DNA of 31,257 bases from Saccoglossus kowalevskii (GCF_000003605.2 NW_003105114.1:393131-424387); one strand, 5' to 3'. Shown: positions 1 to 11,474, counted from the stretch's first letter. Notes: generated by a model from the letters alone, not told the origin. A program made the numbers and translations.

Positions 1-172
1 GTCTGCATACAATGAGCTGTACGATATAATGGAATGGTGGTTATGACGCAGAATAAAAATAAAATGATAACATAAATCTATTTATGTTTCTTTAGTCAAA
101 AAACAACGGTCGCCTTTTATCTGTGTTCAACTTGAACCGAATTACATTTAAATTAGTAAAGATGGTGGCAAG

Positions 173-530
173 GGAATTTCGAAGTCCACTTTTAATAATG
201 AACGTTATAGAATAACACATGGGATATGTTAGTCTCCATATGGCGCCTGACACATCATGTCGCACCGTACATACATTATTGAGAGCGCATTCGTGTTATA
301 TTATTATTAAACTGTTTGATTATTCTCAGTAAGCATCTTGTGGTATTGGGAATTTCGAAGTCCACTTTTAATAATGAACGTTATAGAATAACACATGGGA
401 TATGTTATGATATGTCTCCATATGGCGCCTGACACATCATGTCGCACCGTACATACATTATTGAGAGCGCATTCGTGTTATATTATTATTAAACTGTTTG
501 ATTATTCTCAGTAAGCATCTTGTGGTATTG
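173..530 (+). repeat. Local tandem duplication (176 + 182 bp)
   Basis: The segment 173-348 is repeated directly at 349-530. Each unit begins near ggaatttcgaagtccac and ends in ggtattg. Apart from a 6-base insertion (tgatat) in the second unit the two look virtually identical, which points to a recent event. The homologous copy B carries only one unit (about 4316-4494), so the tandem step came after the larger duplication, or was lost from B. Confidence 0.93.
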
Positions 531-1107
531 TGAAAACTTCAACTCGAATTCTGCTGTAGAAATACAAACATGGTTTTGTAAAGTGAATGATTGATTATAT
601 GATTATATGAATGTCAGACTGATTTTTATATATAACAAATCCCAAGGTGCGATTTTGGTGTACTTTACAAAACCTATAAGATTCGCTTGGATCTCCCTCT
701 ATAAAGTCCCAAGGCCCGCATTAACACAAGTTCCATGTGCTTTCATCATTTAAATTACATGTAATATATGGTAATTACGTTGATTTACGTAGCCAGACAC
801 TACTGCATGACCAAAATTCATAACCCTTCTCGTTCGATCAAATGGAAGAAGATTCAGCGTTGCACGTGTATTTGATCTGGTTTGATTCACGGTCAAGTTA
901 TGTTGTAGCCAGAATATTCTTTCCCCCAATCAACGACTTTCGATTTCCTGGAGATATGTTCAATTGGACATACTCGTAACAGAGAGAGTGTGATTTTACA
1001 ACAACTCGTTAGTGTACAAGTGAACCCAAATTCATGTTTTGGGTTTATAGTTTATTTATGGGATTCGTTAATTTATTGTAGAGTAGAAAATTTTGTTAAC
1101 CGCCACG

Positions 1108-1117
1108 CGTATAAAAG
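1108..1117 (+). promoter_or_regulatory. TATA-like element kept in duplicated block, copy A
   Basis: The sequence gtataaaaga is matched by tatataaaag in copy B at 5081-5090. In both copies a similar stretch of 100-200 bases follows, containing an atgggg codon and then only seven more codons before a stop. It resembles a core promoter, but no gene can be followed downstream, so this is a weak call. Confidence 0.22.
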
Positions 1118-1565
1118 ATAATAACTAGTGTTGTTGATTTACCACAACATATATCGCATTGAATCATTCACCCATCAATAAGACATTCAACTCAGAAACG
1201 TCCCAGAAGAAAAAAATGGGGCTTCCAATGCTTCGTCAGTAACAGTCGTCGTACATCACAGTGCCTGTAGACAATTTGAATTTATAATGGGTCACAAAAA
1301 AACTACAATATATAAGATACAATAGAATCTGATCCCAGGAATGACGTATCGTATTTGAAAATCACCTTGACATTTTATTTTCATGTGAACTAAACTTTCA
1401 CAATCGCGTCTTACTACAATAAATATGCTATATTCATATACTTTATTCCAACGTGTAATTATTCCAGTTGTTACGCTAAAAGTTAAATTTGCCAGAAAAA
1501 AAAATGACTGCAGACTAATAAACCACTGATGTCGTATGCACCCTTGAACAAAAACTAAGAAGTAC

Positions 1566-1630
1566 ATCCATGATACAATTAAGCAGGGAGCCAGTTAGTA
1601 GATCCATGATATAATTAAGCAGGGAGCCAG
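1566..1630 (+). repeat. 29-bp direct repeat, two copies
   Basis: Units at 1566-1594 and 1602-1630 share atccatgata, aattaagcaggg and agccag with one base difference, separated by 7 bases. A partial third copy starts at 1785. A separate 14-bp perfect tandem (acttgtaatcacat) lies at 1734-1761. These lie just after the point where the two large duplicated blocks stop matching. Confidence 0.85.
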
Positions 1631-1761
1631 GACAGGAAGTCATACACCGCCGCACCGTACTGATGCCAGTAACTCATTTGCATATATCAACAGTAAGTTG
1701 TCAATCAAAGAGCAGCGTAAACACACCTTCAAGACTTGTAATCACATACTTGTAATCACAT

Positions 1762-2940
1762 ACGCATGATGTACTTCTTAGTACATCCATGATTATATCA
1801 AGCGCGATCAACTAGCATCGCAAATTACAAAAAAACAGACATACATACACGCTCCCAGCATGCAAGTGGAATGAAAGAAATAAAAAAAAATGATAAATAA
1901 AGTTTTTCACCCTTATCTCTCAACATTTCGAAAACTTCTAGCCTGGCAGCTTCAAGTGGGATACTGTGAAATAATTTGATATTTGTATTTATTTTTATGT
2001 AGGAAGAAGGCCCGTTAGCGCAAACTAAGGCCATAATTTCTTTTTTCTCTGTGCGTAGATTTCAAGCGTTCTCGCATTACGAGCGAAACATTGTTTTCAC
2101 GCATTTTAACACAGAAGTAAACAATTTCCCTTCGCTCTATCGTACAACGTGCCGATAGCGTTTCAATGCAATGTATACACACCACTTCTATCATCAATAA
2201 CTAACTTTTAAGTGTCAAAATACACAAACATAAAATGCTTGGTTAATAATAAAAAACAATATCCTGGAAATGACAGAAATATCGGCAACGATGTGATGTT
2301 TTTAAACACCACGCAAAAATTAAGCACTCTGCGATGTCAGCTTGGTGACCTTTATCTTCAGACAACTAATACATTATAATAATTATTAGTTTTCTGAGCT
2401 TAATCGTAAACCCACTTGCACCTACCATGCACCGGTAGCAATGTCGCAATGTACGTTGTATGGCCGTGGCAACCTCTGATACTACGGCACTCTATGAATG
2501 AGGTATTTCCAGAGGTCAGGGTTCGTCTCATTTTCATCGACCCGTTTCGTCTGTAGCTGAATGTAACCTGCCTCAATTTACAATATTTTCCCTGCCAATT
2601 CGACTTCATTTCGAATTTTTCTCACCGGCGTTTGAGCGATTGGGTTTTTGAGTATAAAATATTACGGCCCATTTCAACCGGGTCGTCTAACTGAAACAGG
2701 GATAGTGTTGAACATCGCACGGTTTATTTTACCTGGGATCGCGAAAAACTGCGTTATACAATGTATGTTTAAAGGTTTTAATTAAGGTAAATTTAGAGCG
2801 ATCATGTTTATATAACTGTATAAATATATCATCGGCTTTACGTAATCAATTGTGTCTCTCATTGGAATTGATAAAACGACCGTATGACAGTTTTGTGACA
2901 GGTTGTGACTTCGCGTACGACGTCTTTAAAATAAAAAGAC
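1762..2940. other. Single-copy non-coding stretch between duplicated blocks
   Basis: No gene is visible. Open frames here are short, lack splice-site support and are not matched in the other copy of the duplication. The corresponding interval of the second copy (5613-6436) is about 350 bases shorter and not clearly alignable by eye. Confidence 0.5.
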
Positions 2941-3266
2941 GTCTGGGCTTATTTTTAAAGCTTTGCATTCTCGGACAATGACATCCGAAGTGAGCTGGAT
3001 TGAATATACGGCACACAACTTGCTTGATAACTTTGTAATATGAAAAAAAACATGCTATCTATACGCCTGAACGCCCATTTGTTAATAAACAACTGACAAA
3101 CATAGTGTGAAACAGTCCCAAATTTAAACCTATTATCGTTTCGTAAAATCTTACGTTGTGAATATAGCGAATAATATAGAGATTCTGTCATTACTTTCAC
3201 AATATATCTTTCTTTTTTTTCATTTATGTAAATTTAAAATTGTCTGTTCCACTACTCACAATGCAT
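2941..3266 (+). repeat. Segmental duplication block II, copy A
   Basis: It matches 6437-6868. Shared landmarks are tctgggcttatttttaa, ggattgaatatac, ctttgtaatatga, atttgttaataaacaa, the cagtcccaaat segment and ttctgtcattactttcac. Copy A lacks about 149 bases present in B after agtgtgaa. It lies in the same order relative to block I as its partner does, so both blocks are probably parts of one older tandem duplication with a period of about 4.1 kb at the block I end. Confidence 0.85.
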
Positions 3267-4141
3267 TGGTAAGAATTAATTTAAATTCAAGAATGACTTT
3301 TTAAATTGTAACAATTCGGAGGCTAGTGATAGCGAAAGTTGTTTTCTTCTGTCGACGGCGCGTCTAATTATTCTGATATTGGTATACAGAATGCTACAAA
3401 CCGTTAACAATAATAAACTCCCTGGTAACCATAATAGACTTAGGCACATTTCATGCTTCCTTTACATCGTATGTGTGCTTTCGTTGTGGACTGGCGGATT
3501 ACCATTAATGTTTGAATTAATAATTTATTCATTCACATGATGTCTTTTTAGAATGGTTTGAACGCAATTGTTATGCGGCCAATTTCAAAGACATTTTCGT
3601 GTTTGAGCTCGCCGACTTAATTGCCTTGGAAGTTTTACATCACTGTCTGGTTTACGTACATTTATCTATCTATCGAGGCATCACTGGTTCTCCCTATCAT
3701 CGCGAAAATCAGCTTCATCCCAGATTAGAAATTTCAACTTTGTAAATATATTTTCAGTAGGGTGGCAACGATCAAAATAGCCACGGACTTCGTCAGCGTA
3801 ATTGTAAGCGTCATCAGAATGCAGCAAAAATTTGATGCTAGATGTTAGAAAATAAGATCATGAAGAAATCGTTCTGTATGTATGTACAAAGATAACTCAA
3901 CTCGATTGTGGGGAGATTCCATTTTGACTCAGGATTCCTCAAAAACCAGTCAGGTTATTTTTGACTAGAAAGTCTAAAATCATGCCGATCGCTGTCACAT
4001 TATTCAACGATTACACTAGCCAATTAAATTCATGCATGATTCTTTGTAAGTTAAATTATGTAAACAGACTTGGTGTGTAAAAGCACCACTTGGAGCATCT
4101 CATAGTACATTCTGGGCGATGGTGAAAATGCTGAATAAATA
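3267..4141. other. Gene-free spacer before the second duplicate
   Basis: No coding frame, RNA gene or repeat is recognisable here. The duplicated block I restarts abruptly at 4142. Confidence 0.45.
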
Positions 4142-5612
4142 GTCTGCATACAATGAGCTGTACGATATAATGGAATGGTGGTTATGACGCACAATAAAAA
4201 TAAAAAGATCAAATAAATCTATATATGTTTTTTTTAGTAAAAAAAAACAACGGTCGCCTTTTATCTGTGTTCAACTTGAACCGAATTAAATTTAAATTAG
4301 TAAAGATGGTGGCAAGGGAATTTCGAAGTCCACTTTTAATAATGAACGTTATAGAATAACACATGGGATATGTTAGTCTCCATATGGCGCCTGACACATC
4401 ATGTCGCACCGTACGTACATTATTGAGAGTGCATTCGTGTTTAATTATATTATTAAACTGATTGTTTATTCTCAGTAAGCATCTTACAGTATTGTGAAAA
4501 TTTCAACTCGAATTCTGCTGTAGAAATACAAACATGGCTTTGTAAGGTAAGTGATTGATTATATGAATGTCAGACTGATTTTTATATATAACAAATCCCA
4601 AGGTGCGATTTTGGTGTACTTTACAAATCCTATAAGATTCGCTTGGATCTCCCTCTATAAAGTCTCAAGGCCCGCATTAACACACGTTTCATGTGCTTAC
4701 ATCATTTACATTACATGCTACAAGCAATATATGGCAATTGCGTTGATTTGTGTAGCCACACCATACACTGTTTCACTGCATGACCGAAATCCATAATTGT
4801 TCGATAAAATGGAAGAAGATTTGGTGTTGTACGTGTATTTGATTTGGTTTGATTCATGCTCAAGTTCTGTTGTAGCCAAAATATTGTTTCCCACAATCAA
4901 CGACTTTCGATTCCCCGCAGATATGTTCAATTGTTGCTGGACATACTCGTGACAGAGAGACTATGATTTTAAAACCAGTTGTTCGTGTATAAGTGAACCC
5001 AAACTCATGTTTTGGGTGTATAGTTTATTTATGGGATTCGTTCATTTATTGTAGAGTGGAGGATTTTGTCGATCTTCACATATATAAAAGCTAATATCTA
5101 GTATTATTGACTTGCCGAATTGAATCATTTTCAGAGATTGGTTTAAAATGAGAATACTATCAAGTAAATTAAGGTAACTGCGACTAGCTCGCCTCAGAGC
5201 GATCGATCGAATTGCAAATGTTATTACTCATCAATAAGTCATTCAACGCAGAGACGTCATTGAAGAAAAAATGGGGGTATCAATGCTTCATCAGTAACAG
5301 CCGTCGTACATCACAGTGCCTGTGGACAATTTGAATTTATAATGGAACACAACTAAACTACTATGTATAAGATACAATAGAATCTGACCCCACGAATGAC
5401 GTGTCCTATTTGAAAATCACCTTGACATTATATTTTATGTGACTTCAACTTTTACAATCGCATCTGACTACAATCATATGTTATATTCATATACTTTATT
5501 CTAACATGTAATTATTCCAGTTGTTGGGGGGGGGGTTACGCTAAAAGTGAAATAGTAAAATGCCAGTAAATCTACCTAGTGCTCTCTTATGCATCCTTGA
5601 ACAAAAACAAGT
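4142..5612 (+). repeat. Segmental duplication block I, copy B
   Basis: This is the second copy of 1-1567. It has a single unit of the part that is tandemly doubled in copy A. It has an insertion of about 80 bases near 5119-5215 containing gcgatcgatcga, and a run of 10 G at 5526-5535 absent from A. The divergence from A is far greater than that between the two tandem units inside A, so the large duplication is the older event. Confidence 0.9.
5081..5090 (+). promoter_or_regulatory. TATA-like element, copy B
   Basis: The sequence tatataaaag is the counterpart of the TATA-like site at 1108-1117. It survives in both copies despite nearby indels, but no transcript can be inferred from sequence alone. 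Confidence 0.22.
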
Positions 5613-6436
5613 TGCTTTTTTTCTGACCAGGCATTTTAGTTGAATTATTTAAGACATTCGTCTCTTCTTCTCGACTGCAGGCTTCTGTTAACTCGTTTTA
5701 ACGTTCCAGGTGATATAGGTTCGGGTCGGTTCACTCGTATTTTCACGCTATGTCCGAATATTTTAGCATGTATACCTTTTGCAATACTTATTTTAAAATT
5801 CTGCTCATAATAGTTTGTTTCGGCATTTGACAACAAAGGCGGTTTATTTCAGCTCACTGTGTGTGATATGACGTGTACAAATGCACAAGTTTGCTTCAGA
5901 TTGCATAGGCCGTGTCTAAACACATTTTGTAATTGTGCGCATAAGAGGTCATTGTAGCCAGATTTCCTTATTACTTCATGATATTCCAATCACCATTGCC
6001 GGGGAAAAATTGTAAATAAATAGCTTCCTTGGAAAATGTTGACACATTTTGAATACATACCCAAATAAAATAAACATTTCCGGTAAAACGTTTTTAAAAA
6101 ACACCACTTTATTTAATAGAGAAACCCTGTCCCTCGAACGTCCTGGCTTAAAATAACTGAAGGCCCGGGGAGATTCTAAAATCACGAACTTTGAACAAAA
6201 TGTATTACGTAACATTGTACTTAGATGAGCATCACCTGCAATCATCATGTAATCACCTACTCGGGTTAAACAGTAGAGTGGCCACACCATGAATTGCCTG
6301 ATCTAAAGAAAGCAGGGTGTCACTAAAAATTCTTTTAAATTGTAGGCGGAAGTTGCATTCTAGATTTCACCTTGGGGGGTGTCCGGTTCTTGTCTTACTT
6401 ACTTGATGCGATAGCCATTTTTGTGGACGATAAACA
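5613..6436. other. Non-coding stretch, no recognisable gene
   Basis: A minus-strand open frame of 104 codons lies at 5976-6290. It has no family signature, no splice or promoter context and a composition like the surrounding DNA, so I do not call it a gene. Confidence 0.45.
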
Positions 6437-6868
6437 TCTGGGCTTATTTTTAATACATTCTATTTGTGAAATACTGACCGGGATTGAATATACACGGCAA
6501 ACATCCTGCTTGACCACTTTGTAATATGAACACAAAACAGCCTATCTATACGCATGGACGTCCATTTGTTAATAAACAAGTGACAGACATAGTGTGAAGA
6601 TTAAATTTGAAATCAATAACAGTTGTGAGAGCTATTCAGGTTTGCACTTTCCTGGCAAACTGAGAAACACCAGTGGAGATGATGGCTAATTTGCATAAAC
6701 ATTCACTGGGAAAGAATTTTGCTAATGTTAATAATTAAAATGGCTGTAACAGTCCCAAATGTAAAAAGTTAAATATAGTGCGTAATATGGATATTCTGTC
6801 ATTACTTTCACTGTTTCTTCTTTTTTTATTTATGTACATTCAAAATCGTTCGTTCCACTATTCACAAT
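6437..6868 (+). repeat. Segmental duplication block II, copy B
   Basis: This is the counterpart of 2941-3266. It has an extra segment of about 149 bases (roughly 6599-6747) that interrupts the shared sequence between agtgtgaa and acagtcccaaat. That segment is either an insertion in B or a deletion from A; I see no clear target-site duplication or terminal inverted repeat. Confidence 0.83.
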
Positions 6869-7830
6869 GCTGTACAAATTTAATACTAGTAGTCTATAGC
6901 CAAGACTGGATTATAAAAAGCGCAAAATGTCACTCCTATGTGTCCACAATCCTGCATCTTGACTTAACCTCAAATCAAAATATTTCTTCGCTAAGCTCAA
7001 TATTATCTTATACATCTATTCCGATTGTGATCGGTTCGTTTGTTGTTTAACCGGATCGTAGGGATATTTTTCTGGTTTATCTCTATATAACATATGTCCA
7101 CAAATTGACAAAATACACAAATTCTATTTCAATTCTGTGACCGTTTTGCCCAAAAGAGAAGCAAATGTTAGTCTTAATTTGCTACTGACATTAATATTAC
7201 CAATCCTTGTGACGTCACAATTACGTAGATTGTAAATTGTTGTATACAACTCTTCTACTCGTTCATCATTTAGCAACGTACTTTTATTGATGGACCACAC
7301 TTCAAATCAATATCGACGATGTGAACGTCGTCACTTACAAATATGAGAAAATCACTTTGACGCTTGATGGCGCCACATATAGTAACGAAATATTTGCAGT
7401 CCTTTCCCCTGTACCTTAGCAGTAACTCAAATTGGTTGTACGGGGTTCGTATCTATTTATTTCAAAAGTACTTGAAAGTGTCGTTCTCAACCGGAAGTAA
7501 CTATTGACGCCGATTTTCATCGTTTCATTGGTGTACGACAAAATGAAATAAATATTGTGTTTATTGAAGTCAGGTGATAACGATTATATTAATACGCATA
7601 AAATACTTTCACATATAGATATGAAGGAAACGAAATTTAACATTTGAAAATCGACGGAAGGGATGGAATGTGTTATGCTAATGTTTTAGTACTATGTTTA
7701 GAATGCCATTACATTATTTCCCATTTTCCTTTAGTGGCAAGGACTAGTTGAGGCTTGTCGGCGTTTTGTTTTATTATTATATTTTTCATCTGAAAGGATG
7801 ACGGGTATATCTCACCTCCTTTAATGATAC
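6869..7830. other. Non-coding stretch
   Basis: No gene is seen. A palindromic tgacgtca lies at 7210-7217. A short segment near 7285-7330 (ggaccacacttcaaatcaat, then atcgacgatgtgaacg) loosely resembles dispersed-repeat pieces in intron 11 of the protease gene and at 26800-26890. Confidence 0.4.
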
Positions 7831-7835
7831 ATTTC

Positions 7836-8424
7836 AGTCTTGAACCCGACAAAGAATCGCTGTAATGGTGGGGCAAGATCGTTCAATGAGCAAGCTTGAC
7901 AGATTACCCGGAGCCTTGGCATCGTCTTTCACCGCTATGCCATCGATACTACGTCTCAATAAGTGACATAGTAAATGAGTGAATGTGAAAATAACATTGA
8001 AATATGAGATACAACTCCTTTAACCTTGGTTTTGGTTGATTCGTTGTCTTGATAGCTTGTGGCGTATGTCAGATCATTGAAGATTCTGCATGTTTACAAT
8101 GATTAATGTTTGTCTGTCATCTTGCCATCATTAGTAAAAGCCACATGTGTTTGCATGTTTGAGAAGAATAAAACCGAGACCTGCACGGACCAGATGTATG
8201 CGCCAAATAACATGCGTGTCGCCTTCAAACTTTCTGTGTGCTTCGGTCTCTTTTTATCATCTTTACAGTGCAACTGACTGTGCTGCAGCATTTGCAACAA
8301 AACCGCCATCAGTGTACTTATTTCTCGAAGCAGACTCAAGAATGTGTGGAAAATACCACGCATTAGAACAAGCTTCTTTAATCAAGTCGCTATTCAGCAG
8401 TGATGAAGCCCTAATGCATTCCAT
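7836..8424 (-). pseudogene. Possible decayed coding relic, family not recognised
   Basis: Two minus-strand stretches look protein-like but are separated by stops and frameshifts. One runs from an ATG at 8424 to a TAA at 8263 (53 codons) and contains the residues YTDGGFVANAAAQ. The other is a 48-codon open stretch around 7836-7980 containing the residues VKDDAKAPGNLSSLL. A third frame, 8103-8363, overlaps the first. They lie directly downstream, on the same strand, of the better supported relic at 8760-9220 and may be the rest of it. I cannot assign a family. No piece alone is long enough to exclude chance. Confidence 0.3.
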
Positions 8425-8759
8425 TACAGTTGTTGATTAAACGTCGTTGGTTGAGTAATATGGTAACTTTAGGCAAGATTACTAATGAACGGATTGCACT
8501 TTTTGTCACCAGAGGACATGTCAATCCTTCTCTAATTATTGAATGAAGGTCTGTCTATGAAGTGCGACTGGTGAAGGATTAACTGTTGTAAATGGGGTAA
8601 AAACTCTCATAGTATATCGGCTCCCTTGTCACAGACTTAAGGACTTAACGTTTAATGTTTCCAAGGGTATTGGTGAAAAATCGTTACTCTATGATATCTA
8701 TCCACCTTACATGCTGGAATGTGTTGCTTGTTGGCAAGGTGAATAGCATTCTTCCCTAG

Positions 8760-9220
8760 AGTCAACATAGTTGCCATGCCAATTCCATCCCATGACATGT
8801 GTCTTTACCGTCTATGGTAATAATGCTGTGATCAATAGCATATCAAAAACATCTATGTCTTCACCTAACGGTTTGTAGCATTCTTTTCAAACCGGGGCAC
8901 AGCACAATATGACGTTACATACCCAATATTGTGAATTATGTCCTCAAGGAAATACACTAATACAAGTGATGCATTTGCACTGCTAGATCAATCTGTAAGG
9001 ATGCAATGATTATTCGTGGTTTCAATGTTTGTCCAATACTGTTCTTATATTTTGGATGTGTTTGTCCACAAACAGATATTACAATATGTTCCACGGTGTC
9101 TTTGAAAGAAGGAAAATACAGTCGTGAATATGTTTATTTAGTGATGATCCTCAACAAATGGTATTTTTAATCAACCTTGCTGCCATCTCCTTTTGTCTCT
9201 TCATGTACAATAGTGAACAT
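8760..9220 (-). pseudogene. Frameshifted relic of a multicopy invertebrate protein family
   Basis: Translating the minus strand gives three consecutive protein-like segments, joined only by frameshifts and stops. Segment 1 (9118 down to 8960) is open for 53 codons and ends in LAVQMHHLY. Segment 2 (8951 down to 8868) contains FLEDIIHNIGYVTSY and then VPRFEKNA. Segment 3 (about 8842 down to 8785) contains ITIDGKDTCHGM. The order and spacing of these motifs (HHLY, then FL.D..H..GY..SY...RFE.NA, then DH.I.TIDG.DT.HGM) match what I recall of large uncharacterised proteins that occur in many copies in cnidarian, mollusc and similar genomes, possibly mobile-element passengers. That match is from memory, not a search. 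With at least two frameshifts and several stops the copy cannot be functional. Confidence 0.5.
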
Positions 9221-9384
9221 TTAACAATATTTCATGATCATCGAATTATCCGAGTTGGAAATATGGCATATATTGACAATGAACACTGACCTGTGTATTT
9301 TCTGGCGTTCGACGAACGACGCCCTCATTGTTTAAAGATACCAGCTAATTTATTAACAGTTCGACTCGCCTAATTCTGTTCGCT

Positions 9385-9809
9385 GGTTCCCGGCGTCCCT
9401 TGCGAATGACAAGTAGGACGCAGGTAATTAGTAATCGCCATATTGTTCCACTGGGCCGGGATACAGGCCCAAAGTCACGTGACTAAGTGAAAACGGTCTA
9501 ATATTCGTTTTTTGTGAACGAGTCTTCATTACGCCATGCCCATATATTCTGCCTGCTTAGACTTACATATGTGAGGTGTTTTCTGGCATTTCTCGCTGTT
9601 TCTGTGCAAATTTATAACCAAAAAAAAAACAGTTTTATATTCGCCCAGCCTTTCGAGAGTAAAATAAAACCCCTTCTCTAGGACCTCGAGCGTAAGCGCT
9701 GACGTCAGGTAACCAAGGGAAAGTGACGGACCAATCAGAATGCCGGATTCGTTACTAGTTACCGGCCTCTTGTGACTTGGTACGTCATGGCACTTGAGTC
9801 GGGAACCAG
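9385..9809. repeat. Possible foldback element of about 425 bp
   Basis: The sequence ctggttcccggc at 9385-9396 is inversely repeated as gtcgggaaccag at 9798-9809, with weaker matching extending inward (atgac and its complement about 15 bases in). The interior has more CpG than the flanks. No convincing target-site duplication is seen, so this could be chance plus a GC-rich regulatory segment. Confidence 0.3.
9474..9483. promoter_or_regulatory. Palindromic E-box gtcacgtgac
   Basis: The 10-base palindrome is the sequence recognised by USF and by TFEB-type bHLH-zip factors (the CLEAR motif in vertebrates). It lies in a locally GC-richer stretch. No gene start is identified within reach on either strand, so its function is unproven. 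Confidence 0.35.
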
Positions 9810-9850
9810 TCAATCAATTATATAGTATTTTCGACCACGGACTGACGTCA
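9700..9850. promoter_or_regulatory. Cluster of two CRE palindromes, a CCAAT box and a TATA-like site
   Basis: Perfect tgacgtca sites (the CREB/ATF palindrome) lie at 9700-9707 and 9843-9850. Between them are ccaatcag at 9731-9738 and attatatagt near 9819-9828. Together they look like a core promoter oriented to the plus strand. No first exon with a supported reading frame follows, and the nearest gene starts at 12565. The cluster could belong to an unannotated transcript or be chance within a repeat. Confidence 0.3.
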
Positions 9851-11470
9851 CATTGTTCAACTTCAAACCTATAGGGCTTTCTCGCGCTGAATGCGGTGAA
9901 ACACGAGTGCCTAATTTACTTTACTGTGTGGAAACTTTGTGAATCCATATTTTAGAATAACGACTCAAATATTTGTTCACATTGTTTACATATATTGTGG
10001 TCTGAAATGAACATCATTCCGTCGATACTATAATCACGCATATTTCGTTGCTAGTCCTTCTACGATACGATGGATTACCTGCGATCGAGAATAAAATGAA
10101 TTATCACTTTTTCCTCTACAATAAATAACAGACAACGTTCATATGTTTTAAAACAATGTGATTGAATACGATATTAAAACACAATCGTCACCCGGCGTAT
10201 CAAACATCAAAAAACACATTCCTTGTCGCTTGTGCCCGCACCCATGTTGTGACACGACCGATCGAATCAAATTGTACACGGTTACAGCGCCATCCAATAG
10301 CATTATTTGCACTTACAGTATGAATAATATGAACAGTATGTGTCTTATAAAACACCCATATAATGTAAAATTCCTTAAACATATTCCTATAAGTGTGAAT
10401 TTTTCTCATTTTTTTCAGATGATTTATAAGGATGTAAGTATCAACTTGTGAATATTTAGAATGTTCAGACAATGTTGTATAACTAATATTGTGTTTTGAT
10501 AATTAGTAATATAGAGGGTGATGCATTGTAAAACGAAAACGTTCTTCTGGCAGTGAACGCGATTCGTTCGACGAACAAGAAGCGCTATTACAACGTTTAC
10601 TTGGGATTTTACCATGCTTACGACCAATTTAAGGTAGCGAGACTATTATTTGTGTTGAAAATTACGATTTTCACATTTATTTATTAATTGATGAAATGCA
10701 CTATAAACTTTCATCTGATAAAGTCAACGTAACATAGAATGTCATGTAAGTTGGTTAAAATGTAGAATTTCTGATGGGAAGCAAGGCAGCTTCAGTTGTG
10801 TTTTCCAAAAACAACAACACAGGTTTAATCTGTGTGCCTATAAGTTTCAAAGATTAACTCAAGACAAAGCAATGTTAGGATGCGTTATCAGTAGCTTTCT
10901 GACACACAATGAGTGTTTCCAAACATTTGAGTGGTTTGTCTCCGCCCCTGTTTATTTCACAGATTAGTCATTTGCATATGAATGTGTCAGACACAAGGTC
11001 ACACAGCCACTGAAAAAAATCATTGATTTTGGTGTTCTCACCTGCCGATTTTATCGAATAATAGCTATTCCATTCCTTCATTTTTTTGGTTTCCAATAGC
11101 CTTACACATTTGGATGTCCCTACACATGTTAAAACAGACCTTGAATATAAACAGATAAACAAGCTTGAACATCTTTGCTGTGACTTCATGGACGTTTTCT
11201 AGGAGTTTATGTTTTTCAAAATACAAGGTCTTTAACAAAAAATGACGTATACTTATTGTCATCGGATTTCACAGCTTTAAGGTGACAATGAGAGGAACTT
11301 GAATATGTCCAGACAAACTATTTCATGGATTATTTACTAATGTGTTGTGGTTTAAGTTGGGGGCAATGCGACTAAAACAGAAATTAAAATTCAGAACATT
11401 ACTTTTCAAAACGCGTTGCTTGAATAAAACTGACCAGACACATTCAGTTTACCACACTATTGAACAACTA
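9851..11470. other. Gene-free stretch
   Basis: Frames of up to 97 codons occur on both strands around 10158-10472, but they overlap each other, have no recognisable motifs and no splice context. The odd palindrome gttcgacgaac at 10567-10577 also occurs at 9307-9317. I see no gene. Confidence 0.45.
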
Positions 11471-11474
11471 GGAG

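Larger units (their letters stand above)
1..1567 (+). repeat. Segmental duplication block I, copy A
   Basis: This stretch is matched nearly colinearly by 4142-5612, with scattered substitutions and small indels. Both copies share the opening gtctgcatacaatgagctg, the segment around ggtcgccttttatctg, the motif tcgcttggatctccctct, and a late segment ending near a tgaacaaaaac run. The copy starts exactly at the window edge, so its true left end is not visible. It lacks about 80 bases present in copy B around 5119-5215, and has an extra local duplication at 173-530. No convincing reading frame runs through both copies, so I read it as duplicated non-coding DNA or an unrecognised repeat family. Confidence 0.9.

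Noticed and set aside
8263-8424. YTDGGFVAN resembling the DGG motif of patatin-like phospholipases
   Set aside because: Only nine residues match. There is no nucleophile-elbow motif nearby and the frame ends at once; kept only as an unassigned relic.
8147-8440. 97-codon plus-strand frame
   Set aside because: It is antisense to the protein-like minus-strand frames and has no motif or splice context.
10158-10472. Overlapping 97- and 90-codon frames on opposite strands
   Set aside because: Low-information, AT-rich translations without domains, splice sites or duplicates elsewhere.
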